Shown: piece after piece, positions 17,903-28,948 of the stretch
Layout of the letters: each line of letters starts with the position of its first letter
How positions within the stretch are numbered: the first letter of the stretch is position 1
Origin: Chryseobacterium sp. StRB126
GTDB lineage: Bacteria; Bacteroidota; Bacteroidia; Flavobacteriales; Weeksellaceae
Assembly (NCBI RefSeq): GCF_000829375.1
Contig: NZ_AP014624.1
Coordinates: 3,410,001 to 3,474,000 of the forward strand
Direction: 5' to 3'
DNA length: 64,000 nucleotides
Made by a program: the position numbers and the translations under genes
Notes under the pieces: model-generated
What the model was told of the DNA's origin: nothing
What the model saw: only the letters and a program-made list of their open reading frames with translations
Database searches by the model: none

Positions 17903-18109
17903 CTATATACATAAAGACGTTTCACATGGATCTACGGCAGGTGCGCTTCCACATATAATGTCCATATCATTGCAATTACTGGAGAACCCGGTAGGCCATC
18001 CCCATCTCACTGCACAAGTATCCGGATCCTTACATCTTACCATTCCTTTTGCAATTCCACCTGTAAGCATTTTCATTTCGCTTCTTCCCATTTTTTTTAG
18101 ATTTTTCAT
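17903..18109 (-). CDS. GG-leader peptide C1 (bacteriocin-like, divergent core)
   Basis: 68 residues from the ATG at 18109; the open frame runs 18 codons further upstream but the leader MKNLKKMGRSEMKMLTGG fixes the start. The core is longer than in arrays A and B and has six cysteines in a different spacing (C..C.....C....C...C....C). It is a lone gene with its own terminator 6 nt after the stop. It belongs to the same leader family as 20033-20191 (MKNLKK start). Confidence 0.75.
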   Translation of the reverse strand: MKNLKKMGRSEMKMLTGGIAKGMVRCKDPDTCAVRWGWPTGFSSNCNDMDIICGSAPAVDPCETSLCI

Positions 18110-18194
18110 AGTTATATTGTTTTTGATTGTTGAATGATAAATATAAGAAAAAACCGGATTCAAAAATATTTTATAAAAAATTAAATATTCTAAA

Positions 18195-18467
18195 TCAATG
18201 CCTTATCAATCGATATAACAATACAACATCAATTAAAACGATGATGAAAAATTTAACCAGGAAAGATTTTTTAGAGACTTTATGATTAAAGATGATCATT
18301 CCCGAAGCTGCTCCTATAATACCTAATAATGAAAGGCCTAAAAGAACATTCTCGGAAATTCGCCATTGATGTCTTTTAGCCTGTAGTTTATCAAATCCGA
18401 AAACTCCGAAGGTAATAAGGTTGGCAATGAGTAGAAAAGGAATCATTTTAAAATTAATTTGCTGCAA
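18195..18467 (-). CDS. DUF1294 small membrane protein
   Basis: 90 residues with the DUF1294 pattern: an N-terminal membrane segment, FGFDKLQAKRHQWRISENVLLGLSLLGI and a second pair of hydrophobic segments, with the Lys-rich FNHKVSKKSF loop between them. Integral membrane protein of unknown function. It is upstream of, and in the same direction as, peptide gene C1, with 85 nt between. Confidence 0.85.
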   Translation of the reverse strand: MQQINFKMIPFLLIANLITFGVFGFDKLQAKRHQWRISENVLLGLSLLGIIGAASGMIIFNHKVSKKSFLVKFFIIVLIDVVLLYRLIRH

Positions 18468-18551
18468 AAATAAAGTTTAATTTATAGATGAGAAAGATCC
18501 ATAATGAATGTCTTACGCTTTACAAGATATTTATAATATTTATCAGAATAA

Positions 18552-18944
<393 letters not shown>

Positions 18945-19012
18945 TTGCAATAAGCAATAATAAGAATAAGACCAGAAGGTAGGTAATCTTAACAATCATC
19001 CATTGAATAAAC

Positions 19013-19042
19013 AAAGAGCTGCCTTGATGAAGACAGCTCTTG
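19013..19042 (-). terminator. Probable terminator after the YceI lipoprotein gene
   Basis: Stem AAGAGCTG / CAGCTCTT with a 12-nt loop, 22 nt past the stop. The T-run on the minus strand is weak. Confidence 0.5.
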
Positions 19043-19063
19043 ATTTATAGAAAGTTTATTACC

Positions 19064-19738
19064 TTATTTTTTTGCTTTTACATCAATAGCAATTTCGATG
19101 TCTTTGCTAATCATCCATTCTGCAGGATCTGCTTCAGAAGTTCCGAATTTGATTCCCCAGTCTGTTCTGTTTACTGTGAATTTAGCCTGAATAGCCGCAG
19201 TGTTATCTGCTACATCTACTTTAGCAGGGAAAGTCACATTCATGGTTTTCCCCATTAATGTAAGGTTTCCGCTTACTGTTTTGTTTGCTCCTGCTACAGC
19301 ATCTTTTGGTGCTTCTTTTAGGTCTGCTACACTTGTAATTTTGAAATCTGAAGTCGGGTTTTTCTCTACATCAAAGAAGTCAGGGTTTTTAAGGTGAGCT
19401 TCAAGATCTGCTGGTTTTTTATCTTTTTCAGTTACTGATGCAGGATCAACTTTAATAGAAGTCATATCGATATTGAAGTTTCCAGCTACCACTTGTCCAC
19501 CTTCAATACTTAAATCTCCTGACTTTACATTAAGAGTTCCCCAACGTGGAGCAAAACCTCCTTTGTGGAAAGCTTTCCAGTTTACTACAGAAGTTGTAGC
19601 ATCTACTGCCAATACTTCACCTTTACTTTCAGCAACTGCCTGCTCAGTAGCTACTGATGTGTCTGTTTTTTCTTTATTGGTACATGATGCTGCCATCAAT
19701 CCTACTGCTACTAATGCAATTACGCTAATTTTTTTCAT
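19064..19738 (-). CDS. YceI-family lipoprotein
   Basis: 224 residues. The signal MKKISVIALVAVGLMAASC gives a lipidated Cys19, followed by an acidic linker and the YceI lipocalin-like barrel: STVVNWKAFHKGG..RWGTLNVKSGDLSIEGG, FNIDMTSIKVDPAS, LEAHLKNPDFFDVEKNPTSDFKITSV and VNRTDWGIKFGTSE. YceI proteins bind polyisoprenoid chains in the periplasm or on the surface. Single gene. Confidence 0.92.
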   Translation of the reverse strand: MKKISVIALVAVGLMAASCTNKEKTDTSVATEQAVAESKGEVLAVDATTSVVNWKAFHKGGFAPRWGTLNVKSGDLSIEGGQVVAGNFNIDMTSIKVDPASVTEKDKKPADLEAHLKNPDFFDVEKNPTSDFKITSVADLKEAPKDAVAGANKTVSGNLTLMGKTMNVTFPAKVDVADNTAAIQAKFTVNRTDWGIKFGTSEADPAEWMISKDIEIAIDVKAKK

Positions 19739-20032
19739 ATTATTGAACTGTTTAAAAAGTTTATTGTTTTCGGATACAAAAATAGAAAAACCTTATGGGT
19801 CTTCCCTTACCATACATCAAGAAATGTAATTTTTCCTACCAACGTTAGGGATTATACCATCGTATAAATAAACGGGAACTGAAACAATTTATTTCCTTAT
19901 TATATTTTACCCAACATCGCTTCTATCATAAATTTACATCTATCTTTCACGAAATTTATGTAATTTTTTATTTTAAATCCAAAAATAGAGAATAATTTAT
20001 ATATTTATTACTTAACAATTTAAAACTATACT

Positions 20033-20191
20033 ATGAAAAATTTAAAGAAAATTTCGAGAGATCAGTTAAAACAAGTGAAAGGAGGTGCTGGTTATTGCAA
20101 ACCCGGATATAAGTATATCTGTTATGATATTGGCATATGTGATCCGTCATTAGGAGAATATTGCTCTTGTGAATGTGTTCCTTATACATAA
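20033..20191 (+). CDS. GG-leader peptide C2 next to the CRISPR array
   Basis: 52 residues. Leader MKNLKKISRDQLKQVKGG, then a core with six cysteines ending CSCECVPYT. The leader is nearer to C1 (17903) than to arrays A and B. The stop lies 45 nt before the degenerate first CRISPR repeat, with an intrinsic terminator between them that should keep this transcript out of the array. It was too short for a routine gene call but the leader and terminator support it. Confidence 0.72.
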   Translation: MKNLKKISRDQLKQVKGGAGYCKPGYKYICYDIGICDPSLGEYCSCECVPYT

Positions 20192-20197
20192 AAAACG

Positions 20198-20222
20198 GGT
20201 CCCTTAATGAGAGGGATTTTTT
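20198..20222 (+). terminator. Terminator between peptide C2 and the CRISPR array
   Basis: Short stem TCCCT / AGGGA with a 7-nt loop followed by six T on the plus strand, just 14 nt before the first repeat. Confidence 0.6.
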
Positions 20223-20235
20223 CTTGCTTTATATT

Positions 20236-20282
20236 TTTGTTGGGAGGTATTTTTAATTATTATCTTCGTGATGAGTCACAGC
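20236..20282 (+). repeat. Degenerate first CRISPR repeat retaining promoter-like elements
   Basis: Aligned to the consensus, positions 20-47 match with one mismatch (GATGAG for GATTAG) whereas positions 5-19, which would pair with the tracrRNA, are lost. TTG at repeat positions 2-4 is still present, so the TTG, 21 nt, TATCTTCG arrangement survives. The first crRNA does not need this repeat for pairing, only as a start point. Confidence 0.85.
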
Positions 20283-23208
20283 TTTGGGAGATAAAATTCA
20301 TCAATACTTTGTGTTGTGAATTGCTTTCAAAAATTATTATCTTCGTGATTAGTCACAGCAGAATTTTTTAGTTTCATTTTTAAAGACAAGGTTGTGAATT
20401 GCTTTCAAAAATTATTATCTTCGTGATTAGTCACAGCCAAATTACTTACCCAAACTTTATATTTCTCGTTGTGAATTGCTTTCAAAAATTATTATCTTCG
20501 TGATTAGTCACAGCAAGACAATTGAAATTGTTTTTCATTAATAAGTTGTGAATTGCTTTCAAAAATTATTATCTTCGTGATTAGTCACAGCTGGCAAGGT
20601 CGACAAGAAAGTGGTCCGCCAGTTGTGAATTGCTTTCAAAAATTATTATCTTCGTGATTAGTCACAGCTTACTCAGGATATTATATCAGGGACTTTCGGT
20701 TGTGAATTGCTTTCAAAAATTATTATCTTCGTGATTAGTCACAGCATGAGGGAGATGCTGGAGCAAATTTATTTAGTTGTGAATTGCTTTCAAAAATTAT
20801 TATCTTCGTGATTAGTCACAGCCTTGTTGACATCTTTCAATAAATTCGTGCTGTTGTGAATTGCTTTCAAAAATTATTATCTTCGTGATTAGTCACAGCC
20901 TGTTATAAAATTTACTGATTTAACTAATAGTTGTGAATTGCTTTCAAAAATTATTATCTTCGTGATTAGTCACAGCGACATTACATATTACCTCCATTTG
21001 TTACAGGTTGTGAATTGCTTTCAAAAATTATTATCTTCGTGATTAGTCACAGCAAAAAGCATCACATCCCTGCGTTCTTGCAAGTTGTGAATTGCTTTCA
21101 AAAATTATTATCTTCGTGATTAGTCACAGCAGGAGAAATTAAAGACTCACAAAGATTATTGTTGTGAATTGCTTTCAAAAATTATTATCTTCGTGATTAG
21201 TCACAGCAATCAGGAGAAAATTATGCAGAAAACCTTTGTTGTGAATTGCTTTCAAAAATTATTATCTTCGTGATTAGTCACAGCAACTTTCAAAATATTG
21301 GTTACACCGAAACTGTTGTGAATTGCTTTCAAAAATTATTATCTTCGTGATTAGTCACAGCACAACCTGAGCATAGCCCATCATCCCATTAGTTGTGAAT
21401 TGCTTTCAAAAATTATTATCTTCGTGATTAGTCACAGCCACTAAGAATGGAAAAAATATTGACTTTGGGTTGTGAATTGCTTTCAAAAATTATTATCTTC
21501 GTGATTAGTCACAGCGATACCAGGAAAGAAAACCGCTGCAAAAGTGTTGTGAATTGCTTTCAAAAATTATTATCTTCGTGATTAGTCACAGCTTCTGGAT
21601 GCTTAAGTGTCAATCAGATCCTGTTGTGAATTGCTTTCAAAAATTATTATCTTCGTGATTAGTCACAGCGAATATGGACCGGAAGTTGAAAACGAGCCTG
21701 TTGTGAATTGCTTTCAAAAATTATTATCTTCGTGATTAGTCACAGCAATTAACAAATAGGGCTACGATTAAATTGCGTTGTGAATTGCTTTCAAAAATTA
21801 TTATCTTCGTGATTAGTCACAGCAATAACTGCATTGATATAATGGTGACAAGTGTTGTGAATTGCTTTCAAAAATTATTATCTTCGTGATTAGTCACAGC
21901 TTTTTGAAGAATATGATAAAATTAGATATAGTTGTGAATTGCTTTCAAAAATTATTATCTTCGTGATTAGTCACAGCGGTTGAATTGAAATTTTTTATCG
22001 GCATCGTGTTGTGAATTGCTTTCAAAAATTATTATCTTCGTGATTAGTCACAGCCTTTAAAAATATCAGATCACGATTTTTTTGTTGTGAATTGCTTTCA
22101 AAAATTATTATCTTCGTGATTAGTCACAGCAAAAACAAAGGAAATGCATAGCTTTGAAGTGTTGTGAATTGCTTTCAAAAATTATTATCTTCGTGATTAG
22201 TCACAGCGAGTTAGGAGATTGGAGAGTATAACAATTAGTTGTGAATTGCTTTCAAAAATTATTATCTTCGTGATTAGTCACAGCAGAGGATAAATTTTAT
22301 TTGCTTCCATATGCGTTGTGAATTGCTTTCAAAAATTATTATCTTCGTGATTAGTCACAGCTCAACACTGATCGTTATATCCGTTTCAAAGGTTGTGAAT
22401 TGCTTTCAAAAATTATTATCTTCGTGATTAGTCACAGCTGAAGTTAGCAAGTTAAAGTATGAGCAAGCGTTGTGAATTGCTTTCAAAAATTATTATCTTC
22501 GTGATTAGTCACAGCATTCAATGATAAAGATACACTTCCAAATTTGTTGTGAATTGCTTTCAAAAATTATTATCTTCGTGATTAGTCACAGCGTACAATG
22601 GAAAATGTGCTTATTGTGGCTGGTTGTGAATTGCTTTCAAAAATTATTATCTTCGTGATTAGTCACAGCTTTAACAGTTTGCATTATTAGAATTTTGCAG
22701 TTGTGAATTGCTTTCAAAAATTATTATCTTCGTGATTAGTCACAGCCCAATTGGATTATATGATGTATACCCATTTGTTGTGAATTGCTTTCAAAAATTA
22801 TTATCTTCGTGATTAGTCACAGCGTGTTTTTGATAATTGTCAACATTCCGTTAGTTGTGAATTGCTTTCAAAAATTATTATCTTCGTGATTAGTCACAGC
22901 TCCTATGGGGGAATGTACAACCCCAAAAGAGTTGTGAATTGCTTTCAAAAATTATTATCTTCGTGATTAGTCACAGCTCCTATGGGGGAATGTACAACCC
23001 CAAAAGAGTTGTGAATTGCTTTCAAAAATTATTATCTTCGTGATTAGTCACAGCTAAGCCTGTGCTTACCTCCTAGGCGGGACAGTTGTGAATTGCTTTC
23101 AAAAATTATTATCTTCGTGATTAGTCACAGCCATGTAATAGATACTACCGTCGGTGATAACGTTGTGAATTGCTTTCAAAAATTATTATCTTCGTGATTA
23201 GTCACAGC
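20236..23208 (+). CRISPR. Type II-C CRISPR array, 39 repeats and 38 spacers
   Basis: 38 identical 47-nt repeats beginning GTTGTGAATTGC and ending GATTAGTCACAGC, preceded by one degenerate repeat at 20236-20282; spacers are 30 nt with rare one-base deviations. The total length, 2973 nt, equals 39 x 47 + 38 x 30. The repeat ends are inverted (TGTGA / TCACA). The tracrRNA anti-repeat (28835-28858) pairs with the first 26 nt of the plus-strand repeat, so crRNAs are read rightward, toward cas2, and end at the hairpin at 23213-23247. Each repeat contains TTG, 21 nt, TATCTTCG, a plausible internal promoter. Spacers 35 and 36 are identical. Confidence 0.98.
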
Positions 23209-23212
23209 CTCA

Positions 23213-23247
23213 AAAAACAATCTACTGATTTTCAGTAGATTGTTTTT
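23213..23247. terminator. Bidirectional terminator between CRISPR array and cas2
   Basis: Long perfect stem AAAAACAATCTACTGA / TCAGTAGATTGTTTTT with T-runs on both strands, 4 nt after the last repeat and 19 nt before the cas2 stop on the other strand. It should end both the rightward array transcript and the leftward cas transcript. Confidence 0.88.
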
Positions 23248-23265
23248 GTTTTTAGGATTTAAAAA

Positions 23266-24494
<1,229 letters not shown>

Positions 24495-24506
24495 AATCCA
24501 AAATAT

Positions 24507-27500
24507 TTAATATTCTCCGATTTGAACTATTTTCCCAAGATGATTCAATCTCACTTTCAAAATGTTTTCAATCCCATTTAAGCCTTCTCTTTTCCAGGTA
24601 ATTCCTTTTAATGGAGAGCTATCTTCAACATTTGTTTCTAAATGATGCCTAAAAAAATAGTCTTTAATTGTAAATTTCTGCACTCTAAACAAATTCTTAG
24701 AAATTAAGTTTACATTCTTTTCATCAAATAAATCCATTTCTTTTGGATTGAAATCTTCTGATGGAAATAAAAACATTTCATTCTGTTTCATCGTAAATAA
24801 AAACTTCCAGCCTGATTCAGAATTATATTCCTTATCAATTATAGGTAAATTTTGATTTACTCTTTCTACGGCTTCATAAAAGCTCACCACTTTCTCCTGT
24901 AGATTGCCATTTTCATCTTCATAAATTGCAACGTGATGATTATTTCCTGTACTCACAAAATCAACGGCTATTCTTTTACCGTTTTCATCTAAAAAATCTT
25001 TCCCCAAATGGTCTTTCTTATAATGTAGAGCTTCAGCATTATTAATTCCTGTAATGGTAACGGCTTTTATTGAAATACCTTTAGATTTATTGAGCCAGAT
25101 CGGATTCTTGTCCAAATCAGAAAAGGCTTCTTTAGAATTTCCGTTAAATTCTTTCAACCTTTTAGTTAGAATGTCACGAATTCCTTTATCAATAGTCTTT
25201 TCAATATTCTTGAAATCTTTAAAATTATCTGGATTAACAGCTTTTCTGATGGTATAACCCATTTCATACCAAGCTAAAGTTACTGTTTCAGGTAATTGTT
25301 CCGTTTTTTCATTATTAAGAAATATTGGATTTTTAGAAATGACATTTTTCCCTGTAAATGCTTTTTTGGAATCTCCGCCAAACTCCTGTAACCTTTTCAA
25401 TAGAGCATTTCTGTATCTTTCATTCTGAACTTTCTGAATAGTTTCTACATCGAATTTTCCTGATATCTTTTCTTCTTTTGTTTTAAGAAATTTTGAACTT
25501 CCATAAATCGTTTCTTTATGCAGTTGTCCCCTCGGAGTAAGTTCTGTTTTTGCAATTACACTTCCCTTTTTCTTAATTTTATTGATATTTTTGGTAACTA
25601 CTTTATTTTTAACCTTATGAGAAATTAATATTTCGTCCAAATGTTTTCTGGCCTCTGCTCTAAGATTTTTAACAGGCTCTTTAAATCGTCTTTCCTTTGA
25701 ACCGTTTTTCTTATCAATGATCTCAGTAATTAAATTTTCAATAGCAAAAATATTTTGATGTTCTTTATGCTTTTCATCTTTTCTAGCGTTTAAGTAGTTC
25801 AAATACTGAATATGATTATGGGTGGTAAAAGCAACTGTTAAAGCATCCATTGCATGGTGACGGTGGTCGTTTCTTTTTGTCCAGTCTATAATTCTCTGCT
25901 TCTCCTCTCCTTTTGAATTGATAACCGTTTCTGTAAGACCTAATTTTCTGTATTTTTCTAAATTAAGCTCCTTCATTGTGTTTATAAGATTCCAATCCTC
26001 ACGAAGCTTATCCGTTATTCTTCCTGAAGTTGTAACTACAGAATTAGTGATTCCAAAAAGGATTTCTTTCGATTTTTTCGCAATATATTGTGTGTTTCGC
26101 AAATCTCTTTCAATAAAACCGTCTCCTATCTCAAAGTCTTTTTTCTGAAGTTTTTCATATTTTGCTTTTGTAATTGCTCCTTTGTCATACAGGTCCTTTA
26201 TGATATTGAGGAATTTCTCTAATTTTTCCTTTCCTTCAATCTCAAGATAATCGAAAGCCGTAAAATTTCCTTTTTTTAGATTAGCATTTCTTGGAACTAG
26301 AACTTTATTGGAAAAACTGTCATCAAAAAATCGGGATTGGGGTATGATGTGGTCGATGTCGTATTTATCGGTAAATAAATTTTCTCTTTCAATTTTCGCA
26401 TCTGTGTATAAATCTTTAAAGCCGTTATTTGCCAATTCTAAGTATAATTTATAGCGAATGATATCATTCCTGGATGGAGCTTTAAGGCCAAACTCCCGTT
26501 GTAAAACCTCTGCATATTTCTGATGCTGTATGGTGGCTTTGTTAATTTCAGAAGTCATTGTAGCACGTTCTTCCGCATTAAGTTTGAGTTCTCTTGCAAG
26601 CTCTATTCTGATTTCATCAAATTTGAAATATTTAACAATCTGTCCATCTTTATCTTTCTCACTATACTCATCAATTAAGCAGTTTACAAGATTGATCATT
26701 TGATTCAAAATCTTTTCAACTACAGGATTTCGTAAAGAATTTTTTGGAAGAATATCCAAACGTTCTTTCAAAATTCGGTTCTCTAATTGCTCTTTGGTCA
26801 ATGAATTTTTAGAATGATTGTAACCTGCATAACTACAAGCTACGCTGTATTTATGCTCTTTAATGTAAGGATAAATCTTTCGCATCGCCTTAGAACTCAA
26901 GCTTCCATAATCCTGAGAAAAACCAATTTCAGCTAATATCTTGGAATTCTCCTTTTTGAATCCAAATTTATTCTCCAACAATTCATACAATTTTTCATTT
27001 CCTGAAGAAGAATCATCACCTTCATAAGAATATAGTAAATGCCATAGTTGATAAGAAGCTTGTTTTTCAAAATCACTCCCTTCCAACTCCGGATTAAAAT
27101 CCAGAATAGAAGTATCAATTCCCAATTCTGAAAACTTTTCTCTAACAAATAATTTTATAATTTCCGCAGAAGCATTTATTTTAGAAACTTTAATTTCGTC
27201 ATCAATGGTTATTTTAAATTCTTTCGGGAATTCTATTTCTTTACTGGCAATAATCTTTAGAAAAGCAGTATATAAATTTTCATTGGTATAATTTCCTTCA
27301 ATCTCTTTGAAATTAGTTTTCCATTCTTTTCCTGAATATCCAACAAGATCTAAAACATCTTTCGCAGAAAGCTTTCCTTTAATATTTACCTCATCAAAAA
27401 TGGATTGTTTAAAATCTAAATCTATTGGGAAGACTTCTTTTGTTTCTATATTTTGAAACTGTAAATTATTCAGAACCTGCCAGATCTTAAATTCCTGAAA

Positions 27501-28730
27501 CAAGGGCGAAGATTTCGGAGCCACTTTTAGCCCGACGGTCTTCTTTTTTGTTTTTCCATTTTCTGTAATCTCAATTTCTCTGTTTTCAAACTCACAGATA
27601 CTGATTAAACCTTTCTGTGATTTTAGCTTCCTTTGATAGAAAATAGTAATATCCCGAATTTCTTCCTTTAATTCCTTCGTTAATTCTTTATGATATTTCG
27701 ATTGAGTTTCCCATATTTTCTCAAATTCATCTAAATAATCCTGTCTGTAGAAAACCTGATTTTTAAGCTTTGTATGCGGATTCGTTTTCAACTGCTGAAA
27801 TAAATATTCTCCAACCGTTTGATTATAAAAATAAAGCTCCTTACTTCGATCACTGATTGCTCCCAAATAACCGCTCGAATTATTCAGGTTGCTATTGATC
27901 TCCTGAAATACAACAGCCAGACTTTCAAAATCCAATTGTTTTTTCACCGCTTCGCTTCTCCAAAAGTATTTTTCAACTTTCTTCTCCTGCATCGTTCCGG
28001 TTTGCTTGATGCCTACAAGAGAAAATGGAAATTCTAATTCTTTCCAGGTTGCATTTCTATTCTTACCTTGAAGTTTTTCATAAAGTTCATTGGTGAAAAT
28101 TTCAGGATTAAATTGTTTCTGAAAATCCCAAATCTTATCAAATTCTGCCTGTAAATCTGAACGGTAAAAATCAGGCAGTTGTTTTTTGCCCTGTTGTAAA
28201 AGTTGATATGAATATTCTCCGGGTGTTAAATTCTCTTCAAACAATTTTTTGGCAACAGCCATTCCGTCTACAATCTGTCCATCCTCATCATTTTTAGCTT
28301 TACGGCTGCTTTTATACCCTCTTTTTTTATTGATTAAAAGTAAAACTCTGGCAAACTCTGAAAGTTCTATTTTTTCTTTTGCTGACTTTGCCCTTAATTC
28401 CTGAGTTTGAAAGGTTGAGTTTTTTCCAACTTCCGCAAGCAGGTCTGTTTCTTTGAGAATATTATTTTTCTTTAAAACATCCATAAGATTGGATCTTCTT
28501 AACTTAAACCTTTGAAGGTTTCTTCTTGCACTTCTGGCTAAAGTTCTTCCCGCATTGGTGGTAATTGGTTTTCCCTTTTCAAAATTCAACTGTTCATCAA
28601 CAGTTAATGGATTTACACGAACACCTAATTTGATAATTCTATTGTTTTCAGAATTTTTAGAATCTTCCTGAACATAAGCCCAGCCAATTGATGAAACCCC
28701 TAAATCCAGTCCAAGTATATTTCTAATCAT
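24507..28730 (-). CDS. cas9: CRISPR RNA-guided endonuclease Cas9 (type II-C)
   Basis: 1407 residues from ATG 28730 (MIRNILGLDLGVSSIGWAY); the open frame extends 26 codons upstream but the RuvC-I strand fixes the start. RuvC-I has Asp9. The Arg-rich bridge helix is AGRTLARSARRNLQRFKLRR, RuvC-II is IRIELAREL, the HNH domain has YDIDHIIPQSRFFDD with His794 and NxN near 815-817, and RuvC-III is HRHHAMDALTV with Asp962. All nuclease residues are intact. The absence of csn2/cas4 and the Bacteroidota repeat type make it II-C; at about 1400 residues it belongs to the long II-C variants of this phylum. It is the first gene of cas9-cas1-cas2. Confidence 0.98.
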   Translation of the reverse strand: MIRNILGLDLGVSSIGWAYVQEDSKNSENNRIIKLGVRVNPLTVDEQLNFEKGKPITTNAGRTLARSARRNLQRFKLRRSNLMDVLKKNNILKETDLLAEVGKNSTFQTQELRAKSAKEKIELSEFARVLLLINKKRGYKSSRKAKNDEDGQIVDGMAVAKKLFEENLTPGEYSYQLLQQGKKQLPDFYRSDLQAEFDKIWDFQKQFNPEIFTNELYEKLQGKNRNATWKELEFPFSLVGIKQTGTMQEKKVEKYFWRSEAVKKQLDFESLAVVFQEINSNLNNSSGYLGAISDRSKELYFYNQTVGEYLFQQLKTNPHTKLKNQVFYRQDYLDEFEKIWETQSKYHKELTKELKEEIRDITIFYQRKLKSQKGLISICEFENREIEITENGKTKKKTVGLKVAPKSSPLFQEFKIWQVLNNLQFQNIETKEVFPIDLDFKQSIFDEVNIKGKLSAKDVLDLVGYSGKEWKTNFKEIEGNYTNENLYTAFLKIIASKEIEFPKEFKITIDDEIKVSKINASAEIIKLFVREKFSELGIDTSILDFNPELEGSDFEKQASYQLWHLLYSYEGDDSSSGNEKLYELLENKFGFKKENSKILAEIGFSQDYGSLSSKAMRKIYPYIKEHKYSVACSYAGYNHSKNSLTKEQLENRILKERLDILPKNSLRNPVVEKILNQMINLVNCLIDEYSEKDKDGQIVKYFKFDEIRIELARELKLNAEERATMTSEINKATIQHQKYAEVLQREFGLKAPSRNDIIRYKLYLELANNGFKDLYTDAKIERENLFTDKYDIDHIIPQSRFFDDSFSNKVLVPRNANLKKGNFTAFDYLEIEGKEKLEKFLNIIKDLYDKGAITKAKYEKLQKKDFEIGDGFIERDLRNTQYIAKKSKEILFGITNSVVTTSGRITDKLREDWNLINTMKELNLEKYRKLGLTETVINSKGEEKQRIIDWTKRNDHRHHAMDALTVAFTTHNHIQYLNYLNARKDEKHKEHQNIFAIENLITEIIDKKNGSKERRFKEPVKNLRAEARKHLDEILISHKVKNKVVTKNINKIKKKGSVIAKTELTPRGQLHKETIYGSSKFLKTKEEKISGKFDVETIQKVQNERYRNALLKRLQEFGGDSKKAFTGKNVISKNPIFLNNEKTEQLPETVTLAWYEMGYTIRKAVNPDNFKDFKNIEKTIDKGIRDILTKRLKEFNGNSKEAFSDLDKNPIWLNKSKGISIKAVTITGINNAEALHYKKDHLGKDFLDENGKRIAVDFVSTGNNHHVAIYEDENGNLQEKVVSFYEAVERVNQNLPIIDKEYNSESGWKFLFTMKQNEMFLFPSEDFNPKEMDLFDEKNVNLISKNLFRVQKFTIKDYFFRHHLETNVEDSSPLKGITWKREGLNGIENILKVRLNHLGKIVQIGEY

Positions 28731-28821
28731 AAGTATCAGTTTTTTTAAAGTAAATAAAAATAGGAAGAAAAAATTTATCGAAATTATGGTTTTCCGTAAA
28801 CCATCCAAAGAATTTTTCTCT

Positions 28822-28829
28822 TATATTTG
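28822..28829 (+). promoter_or_regulatory. -7 box of the tracrRNA promoter
   Basis: TATATTTG is a perfect match to the Bacteroidota -7 element TANNTTTG, 6 nt before the anti-repeat begins. No clear TTG is found at -33. Confidence 0.6.
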
Positions 28830-28833
28830 TATC

Positions 28834-28909
28834 AATAATTTTGAAAGCAATTCACAATAAGGATTATTCCGTTGTGAAAACATTCAAGGCGGGGCAACTC
28901 GCCTTTTTT
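28834..28909 (+). ncRNA. tracrRNA of the type II-C system
   Basis: The anti-repeat AATAATTTTGAAAGCAATTC followed by ACAA is complementary to the first 26 nt of the CRISPR repeat with one unpaired base in the A-run. It is followed by a stem region (GGATTATTCC) and an intrinsic terminator with AGGCG / CGCCT arms and six T. The predicted length is about 76 nt. It lies between the divergent cas9 and tex genes, on the strand opposite to cas9. Cas9 needs it to bind crRNA and to define the RNase III site. Confidence 0.9.
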
Positions 28910-28948
28910 CGTTTTAAAACCCTATTTTAGCTTTCCGAAAACAGAACA

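Noticed and set aside
24507..28808. Cas9 start at the far upstream codon, 1433 residues
   Set aside because: The extra 26 residues precede the RuvC-I strand without homology; MIRNILGLDLG at 28730 is the natural start.
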